Part shown: positions 27,589 through 36,712 of the stretch, in pieces
Layout: every line of letters begins with the position of its first letter
How positions within the stretch are numbered: the first letter of the stretch is position 1
NCBI GenBank assembly: GCA_963732865.1
Contig: CAVTBC010000004.1
Coordinates: 992,001-1,056,000, forward strand
Source of the DNA: JADLGL01 sp963732865
Lineage (GTDB): Bacteria > Pseudomonadota > Alphaproteobacteria > Rhizobiales > Kaistiaceae
Reading direction: 5' to 3'
Length of the DNA: 64,000 bases
Translations under genes and position numbers: made by a program
The notes under the pieces: model-generated
What the model saw: the letters and a program-made list of their open reading frames with translations, nothing else
Database searches by the model: none
What the model was told of the DNA's origin: nothing

Positions 27589-27984
27589 AGCGCCAGCTGG
27601 CCGGACGGCCGCTCCCGCAATCGTCGAAAGGCGGCGGGAGAGGAAAGTCCGGGCTCCATGGAAACACGGTGCCGGGTAACGCCCGGCGGGGGCGACCCCA
27701 GGGAAAGTGCCACAGAAAGCAAACCGCCTCGGCCATCGCGGCCGCGGTAAGGGTGAAAGGGTGGGGTAAGAGCCCACCGCGGGACCGGCAACGGGACCGG
27801 CATGGTAAACCCCACCGGGAGCAAAACCGAATAGGGACGGCGCGAGGTTTCGGCCTCAGGCGTGTTTCCGCGTCAGCCGTCCGGGTGGGTTGCATGAAGC
27901 GTCCGGCAACGGGCGCTCCAGAGGAATGGTCGTCACGCGGCTTCGGCCGCCATACAGAACCCGGCTTACAGGCCAGCTGGCGCT
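27589..27984 (+). ncRNA. rnpB: RNase P RNA, bacterial type A
   Basis: The catalytic RNA that removes 5' leaders from tRNA precursors, together with RnpA protein. The ends form a long P1 stem: 27589-27602 (AGCGCCAGCTGGCC) pairs perfectly with 27971-27984. The conserved core elements are present: GAGGAAAGTCCGGGCTC at 27640-27656 (P4 5' strand region), ACAGAAAGCAAACC near 27710, GGTAAGGGTGAAAGGGTG near 27747, GGAGCAAAACCGAATAG near 27818 and ACAGAACCCGGCTTACA at 27954-27970 (P4 3' strand region). Length of about 396 nt fits the alphaproteobacterial form. The gene lies on the opposite strand to its two polysaccharide-gene neighbours. Confidence 0.95.
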
Positions 27985-28029
27985 GCTTGTTTGTTTCCCA
28001 CCGGCGAGCGGCCGTTGGCCCCAAACCGG

Positions 28030-29691
28030 CTATGACACTTCGGGATCTCTTTGACGCGTTCGTTCCACGAACAGCCGGAGCGACCCGTCGGCCTGCCGCC
28101 AGATGGTGTTGTATTCAGAGTAAGCAAGCTCTTCGCCCGTGCGTTCCGCCCTGCGCTCGGCATTGTTCCAGTGTGAGATTCGGGGCGACGACGTTTGATT
28201 GAACGCGTCTTCGGTGTTCCCGTACCAGTCCAAATGCAGCGCTTCATATGGCTCATAGAGACGAATGCCGGGCTGCTTCCTCTGAAATCTGAAGTCGGCC
28301 CGGAACATCGCAAATGTCGAATCGATGAACGCCTCCTGAAAGGCAACTTCACCGAATCTGGTAGGCGTTCGCCGGGGTTCCTTGTGCCAGAATTGGCTGA
28401 TGTGCCGGTTCATCATGTGATTGTACAAGGGGTAGCTTGAGGGCACGTCTCGAATGCGGAGCATCGGCCCGGCACACACCGCTTCAGGGAAGCGGTTGAG
28501 CATTTCGTCAAGGACGGCAAGAAGATTGCGGTCAGCAATGCTGAGGTCGATATCGCAGTCGGTCACGACATATCGGGCCGGCTCGGACCAGTTTCGGAAG
28601 TAGCGCGCCACCGATTGTGCGACCGTGTTGAGTTCGTCGGCATGGTGGATCGGCTCGTTCCGGTAGACGATCGCGCCATCGCGTTCCAGTCCGGCCAGTG
28701 CGGCGATGGTCTCGGCGTCTGCGCTGCCATTGTCGTGGATGATGATCCGGGTGGGCGTGGCGAGTTTGCGATATGACTCGATCACCTTGGCCAAGGCCCT
28801 CGGCCGATTGAATGAGATGACGAAGATCGGCACGGCCGCTTCGCGGCATTGCCGCAGAGGCACGAGGCTGGCCCTGCGTGCCGGTTCGCTGCACGCGTCG
28901 AGGGCGTCGCCCGTCAGCGCCTCTGTCAGGGCTGGTTTGTCGATCGTGACGTCGTGGAGCCGGCACATCTCGATCAGTTGCGAGGGCTGCTGCCGGCCGT
29001 CGAGGTGGACGGGCTCCCGTTGCGGCTCCTGCGCGAGAGTGAACCAGTCATGGTACTTGAAGTCTGCGCGTTCCCGGGCCGCCGGAAGATCCACCCAAAG
29101 GTTCGGGATGCCGAGTGCTTCTGCGAAGATCAGCCCGTGGAGCGACGAGGCCACGACCGCATCGCATTTGGTGAGCTGCTCGAAATAGCGATCGGGAGGA
29201 TCTGCTGCATCCAGCAGGACAATGCCGGGGTGCGAGCACAAAGCCTGGATGACGGGGTGGCGGGCGTCGACATAGTGCGCGGCGACGCCAAGCCGGTACT
29301 CCGCTTGGCCGTTCGGCCTTGGCAGGTCGGCCGGCAGGAGAAAACCCGGGTCGCCCAACGGGACATGCGGCAAGGCGCCGAAATGCCGGCGAAGCTCGCT
29401 GTGAGTCAGCTTGCCGCGAAGCGCGAGAATTTTCCTTGGATCAACGCCGCCGACACCGAGGCTGGGATGCATCAGACCCGCCCCCCAAACGTAGGTGTTG
29501 TGCTTGGCCGCCGAGACGAGGCTGCCAATCGCCAGGAGGTGGGGGTGGGCCGGACCGCGGTGCCATTTCACCTGCCTGCCGGTCGTGCCGCCGACGACCG
29601 CGGGTGACATTCGGTCGCCGATATTGGGCACCCGAAGGAAGTATGTGAGGCGTACCGGTGCTTGCGGCGAAGGAGGTTCTCCGGGCGTCAT
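28030..29691 (-). CDS. Polysaccharide pyruvyltransferase–glycosyltransferase fusion
   Basis: A 553-aa two-domain protein. The N-terminal part (about residues 15-215) is a polysaccharide pyruvyl transferase domain of the ExoV/GumL kind: LTYFLRVPNIGDRMSP, YVWGAGLMHPSLG, and CDAVVASSLHGLIFAEALGIPNLWVD with the conserved SSLHG. The C-terminal part (about 270-480) looks like a GT-A glycosyltransferase: PIFVISFNRPRALAKVIESY, RIIIHDNGSAD and YVVTDCDIDLS. It would thus both transfer a sugar and add a pyruvate ketal, or modify a sugar it has just added. The start is uncertain (29691 chosen; 29742 possible) because no ribosome-binding site is seen. Its stop is only 45 bp beyond the 3' end of rnpB on the other strand. 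Confidence 0.8.
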   Translation of the reverse strand: MTPGEPPSPQAPVRLTYFLRVPNIGDRMSPAVVGGTTGRQVKWHRGPAHPHLLAIGSLVSAAKHNTYVWGAGLMHPSLGVGGVDPRKILALRGKLTHSELRRHFGALPHVPLGDPGFLLPADLPRPNGQAEYRLGVAAHYVDARHPVIQALCSHPGIVLLDAADPPDRYFEQLTKCDAVVASSLHGLIFAEALGIPNLWVDLPAARERADFKYHDWFTLAQEPQREPVHLDGRQQPSQLIEMCRLHDVTIDKPALTEALTGDALDACSEPARRASLVPLRQCREAAVPIFVISFNRPRALAKVIESYRKLATPTRIIIHDNGSADAETIAALAGLERDGAIVYRNEPIHHADELNTVAQSVARYFRNWSEPARYVVTDCDIDLSIADRNLLAVLDEMLNRFPEAVCAGPMLRIRDVPSSYPLYNHMMNRHISQFWHKEPRRTPTRFGEVAFQEAFIDSTFAMFRADFRFQRKQPGIRLYEPYEALHLDWYGNTEDAFNQTSSPRISHWNNAERRAERTGEELAYSEYNTIWRQADGSLRLFVERTRQRDPEVS

Positions 29692-30060
29692 GCGTGGCTT
29701 CGCCCAATCGGAAGATCGCGCCAGCGCGGTTGATCTCGGCAAGTTGGGTGGTTGGCTTGGAGCAAGGCGCAGACCTGCTGACTCGAGAATGCCCGGACCT
29801 AAGGGGCCGCTGCGGATGAACCGAGATCTATCGCCTCCTTTCTTGCACGGTTGTCACGTGCTGCGACAGTGCTGCGGTCAGCCGGTTTCTCGCCGCCAAG
29901 TCACTTGGCTGCGGCCCCTCCAGTCCTACCGGGCGGAAATAGTCCTCGAATTTCGCAGAAGTCACTCGGGCCGCTCCGGCATCATTTCTCCACCGATTGT
30001 TAAGGCTAACAAGTTCAGACTGACGGAATCCGACCAAGTCCGCCGGACCATGGGATTCCA

Positions 30061-30101
30061 TTGACGACCATCAAATCACCATGTTATCCCATGCCGTCCC
30101 G
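30061..30101 (+). promoter_or_regulatory. dcw cluster promoter with MraZ-like repeats
   Basis: The 508 bases between the polysaccharide gene and mraZ hold no gene. A promoter TTGACG (30061-30066), 17 bases, TTATCC (30084-30089) can be read. Over it lie minus-strand pentamers TGGTC (30066-30070), TGGTG (30077-30081), TGGGA (30087-30091) and CGGGA (30097-30101), spaced 11, 10 and 10 bp. MraZ of E. coli binds TGGGN repeats every 10 bp and represses its own operon, so autoregulation is plausible. Further up, TTGTTA-AGGC-TAACAA (29997-30012) is a perfect dyad of unknown role. Confidence 0.5.
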
Positions 30102-30199
30102 TCCGGATCGCTTGGGCGTTGTTTCAGCGCCGCTGCGGGATCGACCAAAAGCAAGCAATTCCCTGGCTTTTGTTGAACGGGGATGGGGCGGCGGGGCTG

Positions 30200-30679
30200 A
30201 TGGACGAGTTCGTTTCGACCTTCACCAATCGGTTGGATTCGAAAGGCCGGGTCTCGATCCCCGCTTCGTTCCGGCTGGTGCTGGCGCGCGATGGTTTCGA
30301 CGGCCTCTATTGCTGCCCGACACTGGACCGGACGGCGGTCGATGCCGGCGGCAATCTTCTGCGCGAACGGATCAGGCAGAGCCTGTCGCAGTTCGAGCCG
30401 TTCTCGGAGGAACACGAGCAGCTATCGACGACGCTGCTCGGCGAGAGCGAAATCCTCAAGATCGATCAGGACGGGCGAACCGTTCTGTCGGACATGATCA
30501 AGGATTATGCCGGGGTGACGGACCGCGTCACCTTCGTCGGGCACGGTTTCAAATTTCAGATCTGGGAGCCGGAACGCTTCGCCGCCTATCGCGAGGAAGC
30601 GAAGGATCGCGTCCGCGCGATCCGCTCGCGCCTTGGCGGCAATGGCAACGGTTCGGCCCGGATGCGAGGCGAGGGATGA
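30200..30679 (+). CDS. mraZ: Transcriptional regulator MraZ
   Basis: First gene of the dcw cluster, 159 aa. MraZ is an AbrB-like swapped-hairpin DNA-binding protein that represses its own operon. Two half-repeats are visible: FTNRLDSKGRVSIPASFR (about 8-25) and the second hairpin with EILKIDQDGRTVLSDMI (about 85-101), each with the D/E-x-K/Q-G-R core. ATG at 30200 fits the family N-terminus (MDEFVSTF); the open frame upstream is non-coding. It overlaps rsmH by 4 bases. Confidence 0.95.
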   Translation: MDEFVSTFTNRLDSKGRVSIPASFRLVLARDGFDGLYCCPTLDRTAVDAGGNLLRERIRQSLSQFEPFSEEHEQLSTTLLGESEILKIDQDGRTVLSDMIKDYAGVTDRVTFVGHGFKFQIWEPERFAAYREEAKDRVRAIRSRLGGNGNGSARMRGEG

Positions 30680-31704
30680 TGGCCGGCCGCGGCACGAATG
30701 CTGTCGCTGGCGGACCGGCCGGCCACATCCCCGTCCTCCTCGACGAGGTCGTCGAATTCCTCGATCCGAAGCCTGGCGAAGTGTTCGTCGACGGCACGTT
30801 CGGCGATGGCGGCTACAGCCGGGCGCTGCTCGCGGCCGGCGCCAGTGTGGTCGGCATCGACCGGGACCCGGACGCGATTACTGAGGGCCGCCCGCTGTCG
30901 GCTGCCGCGAAGGGGCGCCTGACGCTGGTGCGCGGGCGCTTTGGGGCGCTCGATTGGATCGCCCGCGGCGCCGGCTACGAAACCGTCGACGGGGTTGTCC
31001 TCGATGTCGGCGTTTCCTCAATGCAGCTCGACCGCGCCGAGCGTGGCTTCTCTTTCATGCGCGACGGGCCGCTCGACATGCGCATGGGCAAGGAAGGCGC
31101 GACTGCGGCCGATATCGTCAACACGCTCGATGAGAAGGTACTGGCCCGCATCATCGGCCTCCTCGGCGAAGAGAAGAAGGCGGGACCTATCAGCCGGGCA
31201 ATCGGCGAAGCGCGGGCCCGCAAACCGCTGACCCGGACGAAGGAGCTTGCCGACCTCGTCGAGGGCGCGATCGGTCGCGCGCCACGCGATCCGATCCATC
31301 CGGCAACGCGGACCTTTCAGGCGCTCAGGATCGCTGTCAATCACGAACTGGACGAATTGGCCAATGCGCTTGGCGCAGCCGAACGCATTCTCGGCGAGGG
31401 CGGCCGCCTCGTGGTTGTGACGTTCCATTCGCTGGAAGACCGCATCGTCAAGAAGTTCCTCGTTGATCGCAGCCGCGAGCACTCGACCGGGTCGCGGCAT
31501 CTGCCGGCAGAGCCGCTCGAGCCGCCGACCTTCCGGCTCGCGACGCGCGGCCCGGTGCTGCCGGAGGATGCCGAACGCGACGACAATCCGCGGGCCCGCT
31601 CGGCGAAACTGCGCGCCGCGATTCGCAGCGGGGCGGAAGCGCGGCCGGTTGACCTCGCCGCTGTCGGTGTGCCGTCGCTGCAAGGCCTGAGGGTGCCAGC
31701 ATGA
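30676..31704 (+). CDS. rsmH: 16S rRNA (cytosine1402-N4)-methyltransferase RsmH
   Basis: Methylates N4 of C1402 in the 16S rRNA P site (formerly MraW). It has 342 aa with SAM-binding GTFGDGGYSRALLAAG (about 41-56), acidic IDRDPDAI and DGVVLDVGVSSMQLD, and the C-terminal family signature VVTFHSLEDRIVKKF. The start ATG overlaps the mraZ stop and the end overlaps ftsL, so the three are translationally coupled. Confidence 0.96.
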   Translation: MMAGRGTNAVAGGPAGHIPVLLDEVVEFLDPKPGEVFVDGTFGDGGYSRALLAAGASVVGIDRDPDAITEGRPLSAAAKGRLTLVRGRFGALDWIARGAGYETVDGVVLDVGVSSMQLDRAERGFSFMRDGPLDMRMGKEGATAADIVNTLDEKVLARIIGLLGEEKKAGPISRAIGEARARKPLTRTKELADLVEGAIGRAPRDPIHPATRTFQALRIAVNHELDELANALGAAERILGEGGRLVVVTFHSLEDRIVKKFLVDRSREHSTGSRHLPAEPLEPPTFRLATRGPVLPEDAERDDNPRARSAKLRAAIRSGAEARPVDLAAVGVPSLQGLRVPA

Positions 31705-32054
31705 TGGCGGCACTTCACCCGCGCCGGCTGGTGGTGCCGCTGGCGCTGCTGCTGATGGTGGGCGGCGCGGCCTGGACCTATTCGACTAAGGACGATGCGG
31801 TGGCCGCCGCGGCGCGCGTCTCCGATCTTCGCGACGAGATAACGCAGGAGCAGGTGGCCATTTCGCTGCTCAAGGCCGAGTGGAGCGAACTGACGGAGCC
31901 GGGCCGGCTGCAGGATCTGATCGACCGGTATCCGACGGCGTTCCCGCTGCAGCCGTTCGGGATCGACCAAATGGTCCGTATCCGCGATTTGCCGATGGCG
32001 CCGGCGGAGCAGCCCGACCTTATTGCCGAAGTTCTGGCGGGAGCGCATCGATGA
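31701..32054 (+). CDS. ftsL: Cell division protein FtsL
   Basis: A small bitopic protein (117 aa) of the FtsQLB complex that signals to FtsWI at the septum. A membrane helix is at about residues 9-26, followed by a periplasmic coiled-coil-like stretch (VSDLRDEITQEQVAISLLKA) and the LQDLIDRYPTAFPLQPFGID segment seen in alphaproteobacterial FtsL. Sequence conservation is weak in this family; position between rsmH and ftsI is strong support. It overlaps both neighbours by 4 bases. Confidence 0.88.
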   Translation: MMAALHPRRLVVPLALLLMVGGAAWTYSTKDDAVAAAARVSDLRDEITQEQVAISLLKAEWSELTEPGRLQDLIDRYPTAFPLQPFGIDQMVRIRDLPMAPAEQPDLIAEVLAGAHR

Positions 32055-33796
32055 GTGTGACCAGCGACACCGGTGGCCGCAGCGTCGTCGGGTTCGAGCC
32101 GAAATGGCTCGCGCCGCCGCCATCGCGGGCGAAGACGCGTGACGCTTCGCGCGTTCGCCTGCACCTCGCGATCCTTCTGTTCATCGTCCTTTACGGCATC
32201 ATCGCAGGCCGGTTGATCATGCTGGCTTTCGTGCAGCCGGCTGTCGCCAACAATTCGCCCGGGGCGGAGGCCGCCATCGCGGCGGCGCGTCCGGATATCG
32301 TCGACCGCAATGGCGATATCCTCGCGACGGATATTCGCACCGCCTCGCTCTACGCCGAACCGCGCCGCATTCTCGATGTCGACGAGGCGGCCGAGGCGAT
32401 CCATTCGGTTCTGCCCGATCTCAGCATCGACTGGCTGCGGGGTCGCCTCGATGGCACTGCGGGCTTCGTTTGGCTGCAGCGCGAGATCACGCCGCGGCAG
32501 CAGGATGCCATCCATCGGCTCGGCATTCCGGGCATTGGATTCCTCACGGAAAACCAGCGCTTCTATCCGGGCGGACCGGTGGCCTCGCATATTCTTGGCT
32601 CGGTCAATGTCGACAATCAGGGCATTGCCGGTCTGGAGAAATATATCGACGATACCGGTCTTCGCGATCTTCAGGATTTCGGCTTCGCGGCCGGCACGGG
32701 CGCGGATCTCGAACCGGTGCAGCTGACGATCGATCTGCGGGTGCAATATATTCTTCGCGACGAATTGGCGTCCGCGATCGACCGCTTCAACGCCGATGCA
32801 GCGGCCGGCGTTATCCTCAACATCCACACCGGCGAAGTTGTGGCGATGTCGTCATTGCCGGATTTCGACCCGAACCAGCCGGCGCAGGCGCTTGAGCCTG
32901 ACCGCCTCAATCGCATCACCGACGGTGTGTTCGAACTGGGATCGGTGTTCAAATCGCTGACCATCGCCATGGCGCTGGACTCGGGTCTCGTGAGCCTCAA
33001 CGACTATTTCGACGCCTCGGTGCCGCTGCGTGCCGGCGGCTACACGATCAACGATTTCCACGGCCAGCACAGGCCGCTCAGCGTCGCCGAGGTCTTCACC
33101 TATTCGTCCAATATCGGCGCGGCGCGGATGGCGCTGACCGTGGGCAGCCAGGGTCAGCAGGACTTCCTGGCCCGGATGGGCATTACCAGTCGCCCCGGCA
33201 CCGAACTGCCCGAACGGGCGCGGCCGCTGCTCCCAAGCCGATGGAGCGATCTGACGACGATGACGGTCGCCTTCGGTCATGGCATTTCGACAACGCCGAT
33301 GAACCTCGCGGTTGCCGCCGCAGCGCTGATGAATGGCGGCTATCTCATTCCGCCGACCTTCCTGCCGCGGACACAGGACGAAGCAAACCAATTGGCCGAG
33401 CGGGTGATCAGCCCACAGACCAGCCAGGACATGCGCTACCTCTTCCGCCTCAACGCGGTGGATGGCACCGGCCGCAACGCCGACGTTCCCGGTTACCTCG
33501 TCGGCGGCAAGACCGGCACCGCGGAGAAGATCGTCAACGGCCAGTACAGCTCGACGCTGGTGTTCAACTCGTTCCTGGCGGCGTTCCCGATGGATGATCC
33601 GCAATATGTCGTGCTGGTCATCGTCGACAATCCCCACGCCTTGCCGGGTGAGGGCACGACCGCCGCCTACAACGCGGCACGCGTCGTCTCCAATGTCATC
33701 AGCCGCTCGGCGTCGATGCTCGGGGTATCGCCGCGGTTCAATCCGTTCGACTATGCCTCACTTGAGTCATATCGGTTGGACAGAACCGGGCCCTAG
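32051..33796 (+). CDS. ftsI: Septal peptidoglycan transpeptidase FtsI (PBP3)
   Basis: Class B penicillin-binding protein (581 aa) that cross-links septal peptidoglycan with FtsW. It has an N-terminal membrane helix (about 38-58), the pedestal domain with RPDIVDRNGDILATDI, then the transpeptidase domain. Catalytic motifs are S298-V-F-K301, S352-S-N354 and K487-TGT. The start ATG at 32051 overlaps the ftsL stop; the frame opens earlier but without family character. Confidence 0.96.
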   Translation: MSVTSDTGGRSVVGFEPKWLAPPPSRAKTRDASRVRLHLAILLFIVLYGIIAGRLIMLAFVQPAVANNSPGAEAAIAAARPDIVDRNGDILATDIRTASLYAEPRRILDVDEAAEAIHSVLPDLSIDWLRGRLDGTAGFVWLQREITPRQQDAIHRLGIPGIGFLTENQRFYPGGPVASHILGSVNVDNQGIAGLEKYIDDTGLRDLQDFGFAAGTGADLEPVQLTIDLRVQYILRDELASAIDRFNADAAAGVILNIHTGEVVAMSSLPDFDPNQPAQALEPDRLNRITDGVFELGSVFKSLTIAMALDSGLVSLNDYFDASVPLRAGGYTINDFHGQHRPLSVAEVFTYSSNIGAARMALTVGSQGQQDFLARMGITSRPGTELPERARPLLPSRWSDLTTMTVAFGHGISTTPMNLAVAAAALMNGGYLIPPTFLPRTQDEANQLAERVISPQTSQDMRYLFRLNAVDGTGRNADVPGYLVGGKTGTAEKIVNGQYSSTLVFNSFLAAFPMDDPQYVVLVIVDNPHALPGEGTTAAYNAARVVSNVISRSASMLGVSPRFNPFDYASLESYRLDRTGP

Positions 33797-33824
33797 GGAA
33801 CGACACCAGCGGAACTTTCTACCG

Positions 33825-35273
33825 ATGCAACTTGGCGATCTTGTCCGGGACCTGCCTGTCGACAGTCCGGCGACCGCGCTCGACATTACCGGGCTAACAG
33901 CCGATTCCCGGCTCGTTCAGCCTGGCTTCCTGTTTGCGGCGCTACGCGGGAGGATGACCGACGGGGCGCACTTTGCGGCAAAGTCCGTCAGCGCCGGGGC
34001 GGCCGCGATTCTGGCGGAGGATGGGGCAATCCTCGACGGGATCGGGGTGCCGGTGCTGCACGCCAAAGATCCGCGCCGGATGTTGGCGCTGATGGCGGCG
34101 CGCTTCTATCCGCATCAGCCCGAGCAGTTGGTGGCCGTCACCGGCACCAGCGGCAAGACGTCGGTGGCGGTGTTCACGCGACAGATTTTCGAGCATGCGG
34201 GCAAGCGGGCGGCCAGCATCGGCACGATCGGGGTGATCGGGCCCAATGGCTGGGAACCCGGCAATCTGACGACGCCTGACCCGGTCGCCCTGCATCAGAT
34301 GCTCGATCGGCTCGCCACCAGCGACGGCGTTACGCATGCGTCGATGGAGGCGTCGAGCCACGGCCTCGACCAGCGCCGGCTCGATGGGCTGCGCCTCGTT
34401 GCGGCCGGCTTCACCAATCTCGGCCGGGATCACATGGACTATCATGCCGATGTCGCCGAATATCTGGCGGCGAAGCTGCGGCTCTTCCGCGAGATTCTGC
34501 CGGCGAGCGGGACGGCGGTTGTCAATGCCGACAGCGACGTCGCGGTCGAGGTTGTCGCGGCGGTGAACGCGGCGGGGTCGCAATTGATGATGGTCGGGCG
34601 TTCGGGCGGCGATCTGCGCATTGTGGCCGTCCGAACGGAGGGGCTACGGCAGCACCTCGCTCTCGAGATGCAGGGAAGGAGCGTCGAAGTGACCTTGCCG
34701 CTGGCCGGCAGCTTCCAGGCGGACAACGCCGTAATGGCCGCGGGTCTCGCTATTGCCACGGGGATCGAGCCGGGGCTAGCGGTCGAAGCGCTGGGCTTCT
34801 TGAAGGGCGCACCGGGCAGGCTTGAGAAAGTTGCGGAAACCGCCGAGGGCGCGCCGATCTTCGTCGACTATGCGCACAAGCCCGAGGCGATCGAGGCGGC
34901 GCTGACGGCGCTGCGTCCACTGGCGACCGGGCGGCTGATCGTCATCATCGGCGCCGGCGGCGACCGGGACGCCGGCAAGCGGCCCCTGATGGGGGCGGCA
35001 GCGGCCAGGCTCGCCGATCTCGTTATCGTCACAGACGACAATCCTCGCAGCGAGGACCCGGCGGCCATCCGCGCAGCGGTGCTCGCCGGAGCGCCCGATG
35101 CCATCGAGATCGACGGCCGCGGCAAGGCGATCGCGGAAGCGGTAGCGATGCTGCGGGCAGGCGATGTGCTCTGCGTGGCCGGCAAGGGGCACGAGACTGG
35201 CCAGATTATCGGCGCCGAGAAGCGGCCTTTCTCCGACCATCAGGCGGTTGCCGAGGCCGTCGCGGCGCAATGA
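33825..35273 (+). CDS. murE: UDP-MurNAc-L-Ala-D-Glu:meso-diaminopimelate ligase MurE
   Basis: Adds the third stem-peptide residue in the cytosol. It has 482 aa with ATP-binding GTSGKTSVAVF (about 107-117), VDYAHKPEAIEAAL and the substrate motif DNPR (in TDDNPRSEDP), which marks meso-diaminopimelate rather than lysine enzymes. Start ATG at 33825 follows the ftsI stop by 28 bp; the long frame extension into ftsI is a shadow. It overlaps murF by 4 bases. Confidence 0.96.
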   Translation: MQLGDLVRDLPVDSPATALDITGLTADSRLVQPGFLFAALRGRMTDGAHFAAKSVSAGAAAILAEDGAILDGIGVPVLHAKDPRRMLALMAARFYPHQPEQLVAVTGTSGKTSVAVFTRQIFEHAGKRAASIGTIGVIGPNGWEPGNLTTPDPVALHQMLDRLATSDGVTHASMEASSHGLDQRRLDGLRLVAAGFTNLGRDHMDYHADVAEYLAAKLRLFREILPASGTAVVNADSDVAVEVVAAVNAAGSQLMMVGRSGGDLRIVAVRTEGLRQHLALEMQGRSVEVTLPLAGSFQADNAVMAAGLAIATGIEPGLAVEALGFLKGAPGRLEKVAETAEGAPIFVDYAHKPEAIEAALTALRPLATGRLIVIIGAGGDRDAGKRPLMGAAAARLADLVIVTDDNPRSEDPAAIRAAVLAGAPDAIEIDGRGKAIAEAVAMLRAGDVLCVAGKGHETGQIIGAEKRPFSDHQAVAEAVAAQ

Positions 35274-36712
35274 GCGAACCGCTGTGGACGCTCGCGGCCC
35301 TGCTCGAACTGACCAAAGGCCGGTTGATCGGACCCGAGCCGAAGGCGATCGACGGGATCTCCATCGACAGCCGCACGACCGAAAGTGGCGACGCCTTCTT
35401 TGCCATTCGCGGTGATCGGTTCGACGGTCATGATTTCATCGCCGCGGCCCTGGCCGGCGGCGCGGTGCTCGCCGTGGTGGGGGCACACCGGCTTGTCGGC
35501 CTCGGACGGATCACTGCGCCGCTGGTTGTTGTCGACGACGTGACGAAGGCCCTGCGCCGACTGGCCGTTGGGGCGCGCTCGCGCGCCACCGGCAAGATCG
35601 TCGCCGTCACCGGCAGCGTCGGCAAGACAACAACAAAGGACATGCTGCGCGCCGCGCTCGGACGCTCCGGCTCCGTCCACGCGGCGCCGGCGTCGTTCAA
35701 CAATCATTGGGGCGTGCCGTTGACGCTGGCGCGGATGCCGGCCCATTCGGCCTATGGCGTCTTCGAAATCGGCATGAACCATCCGGGCGAGATCGCGCCG
35801 CTTGCGGCGATGGTCCGCCCGCATGTGGCAATCGTCACCACGGTCGAGCCGGTTCACATCGAGGCTTTCGAGTCCGTCGAGGCGATCGCCGATGCAAAGG
35901 CGGAAATCTTCACCGGCATCGAGGCCGGCGGCGCCGCCATCCTCAACCGCGACAATCCGCATTTCGAGCGGCTGGCGCTGGCTGCCGGAGCGGCAGACGC
36001 GGCGCGTATCATCGGCTTTGGCAAACACCCGGATGCCGATGCCCGGCTGGAGGATGCCTCACTCGGCCCGGCTGGCTCTGCCGTGCGCGCCCGCATCGAT
36101 GGCAGGCCGATGAGCTACGCCGTCGGCATCGCCGGCCTGCACATGGTGATCAACAGTCTGGCGGTTCTGGCTGCGGCGCTCTTTGTCGGCGCCGACCTCG
36201 ACGCCGCTGCGGCATCGCTCGCGGGCATTTCGCCCGGTAAGGGACGCGGCACACGCAGCCAGCTCCAGCTTGCTTCGGGCACGGCCCTCTTGATCGATGA
36301 AAGCTACAACGCCAATCCGGCGTCGATGCGCGCTGCGATCGGTGTTCTTGGGCGGATCGGGCCGGGTGGCGAAGGGCGCCGGATCGCGGTTCTCGGCGAC
36401 ATGCTCGAACTCGGCCAAAGCGAACTGGCGCTGCATGCCGCGCTGGTGGACGTGCTGGAGACCGCGCGGGTCGATCGCGTTCATCTTGTTGGCGAGCGGA
36501 TGGCGGCCCTGTGGGAAGTCTTGCCGCCCGACCGTCGGGGCGTCTATGCCGTCAACGCTGACGGGCTCGCTGCGGCGCTGGCGGACGACCTCCGGCCCGG
36601 CGACGTGATGATGGTCAAGGGCTCCAACGGAATTCGGCTGGGGGCGTTGGTCGAGGCGTTGAGGCAGCAATTCGGGGCGGCCGCCAAAGAGGCGCGGCAA
36701 GGGGCACGTTGA
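35270..36712 (+). CDS. murF: UDP-MurNAc-tripeptide:D-Ala-D-Ala ligase MurF
   Basis: Adds the D-Ala-D-Ala dipeptide to complete the UDP-MurNAc-pentapeptide. It has 480 aa with the N-terminal domain ISIDSRTTESGDAFFAIRGD, P-loop TGSVGKTTTKDML (about 115-127), the NNHWGVPLTLARM motif and C-terminal IDESYNANPASM. It sits between murE (4-bp overlap) and mraY (1-bp overlap TGATG). Confidence 0.96.
   Translation: MSEPLWTLAALLELTKGRLIGPEPKAIDGISIDSRTTESGDAFFAIRGDRFDGHDFIAAALAGGAVLAVVGAHRLVGLGRITAPLVVVDDVTKALRRLAVGARSRATGKIVAVTGSVGKTTTKDMLRAALGRSGSVHAAPASFNNHWGVPLTLARMPAHSAYGVFEIGMNHPGEIAPLAAMVRPHVAIVTTVEPVHIEAFESVEAIADAKAEIFTGIEAGGAAILNRDNPHFERLALAAGAADAARIIGFGKHPDADARLEDASLGPAGSAVRARIDGRPMSYAVGIAGLHMVINSLAVLAAALFVGADLDAAAASLAGISPGKGRGTRSQLQLASGTALLIDESYNANPASMRAAIGVLGRIGPGGEGRRIAVLGDMLELGQSELALHAALVDVLETARVDRVHLVGERMAALWEVLPPDRRGVYAVNADGLAAALADDLRPGDVMMVKGSNGIRLGALVEALRQQFGAAAKEARQGAR

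Noticed and set aside
29997..30012. TTGTTA-AGGC-TAACAA dyad as a CtrA site
   Set aside because: The spacing and orientation do not fit TTAA-N7-TTAA; recorded only as an unexplained dyad.
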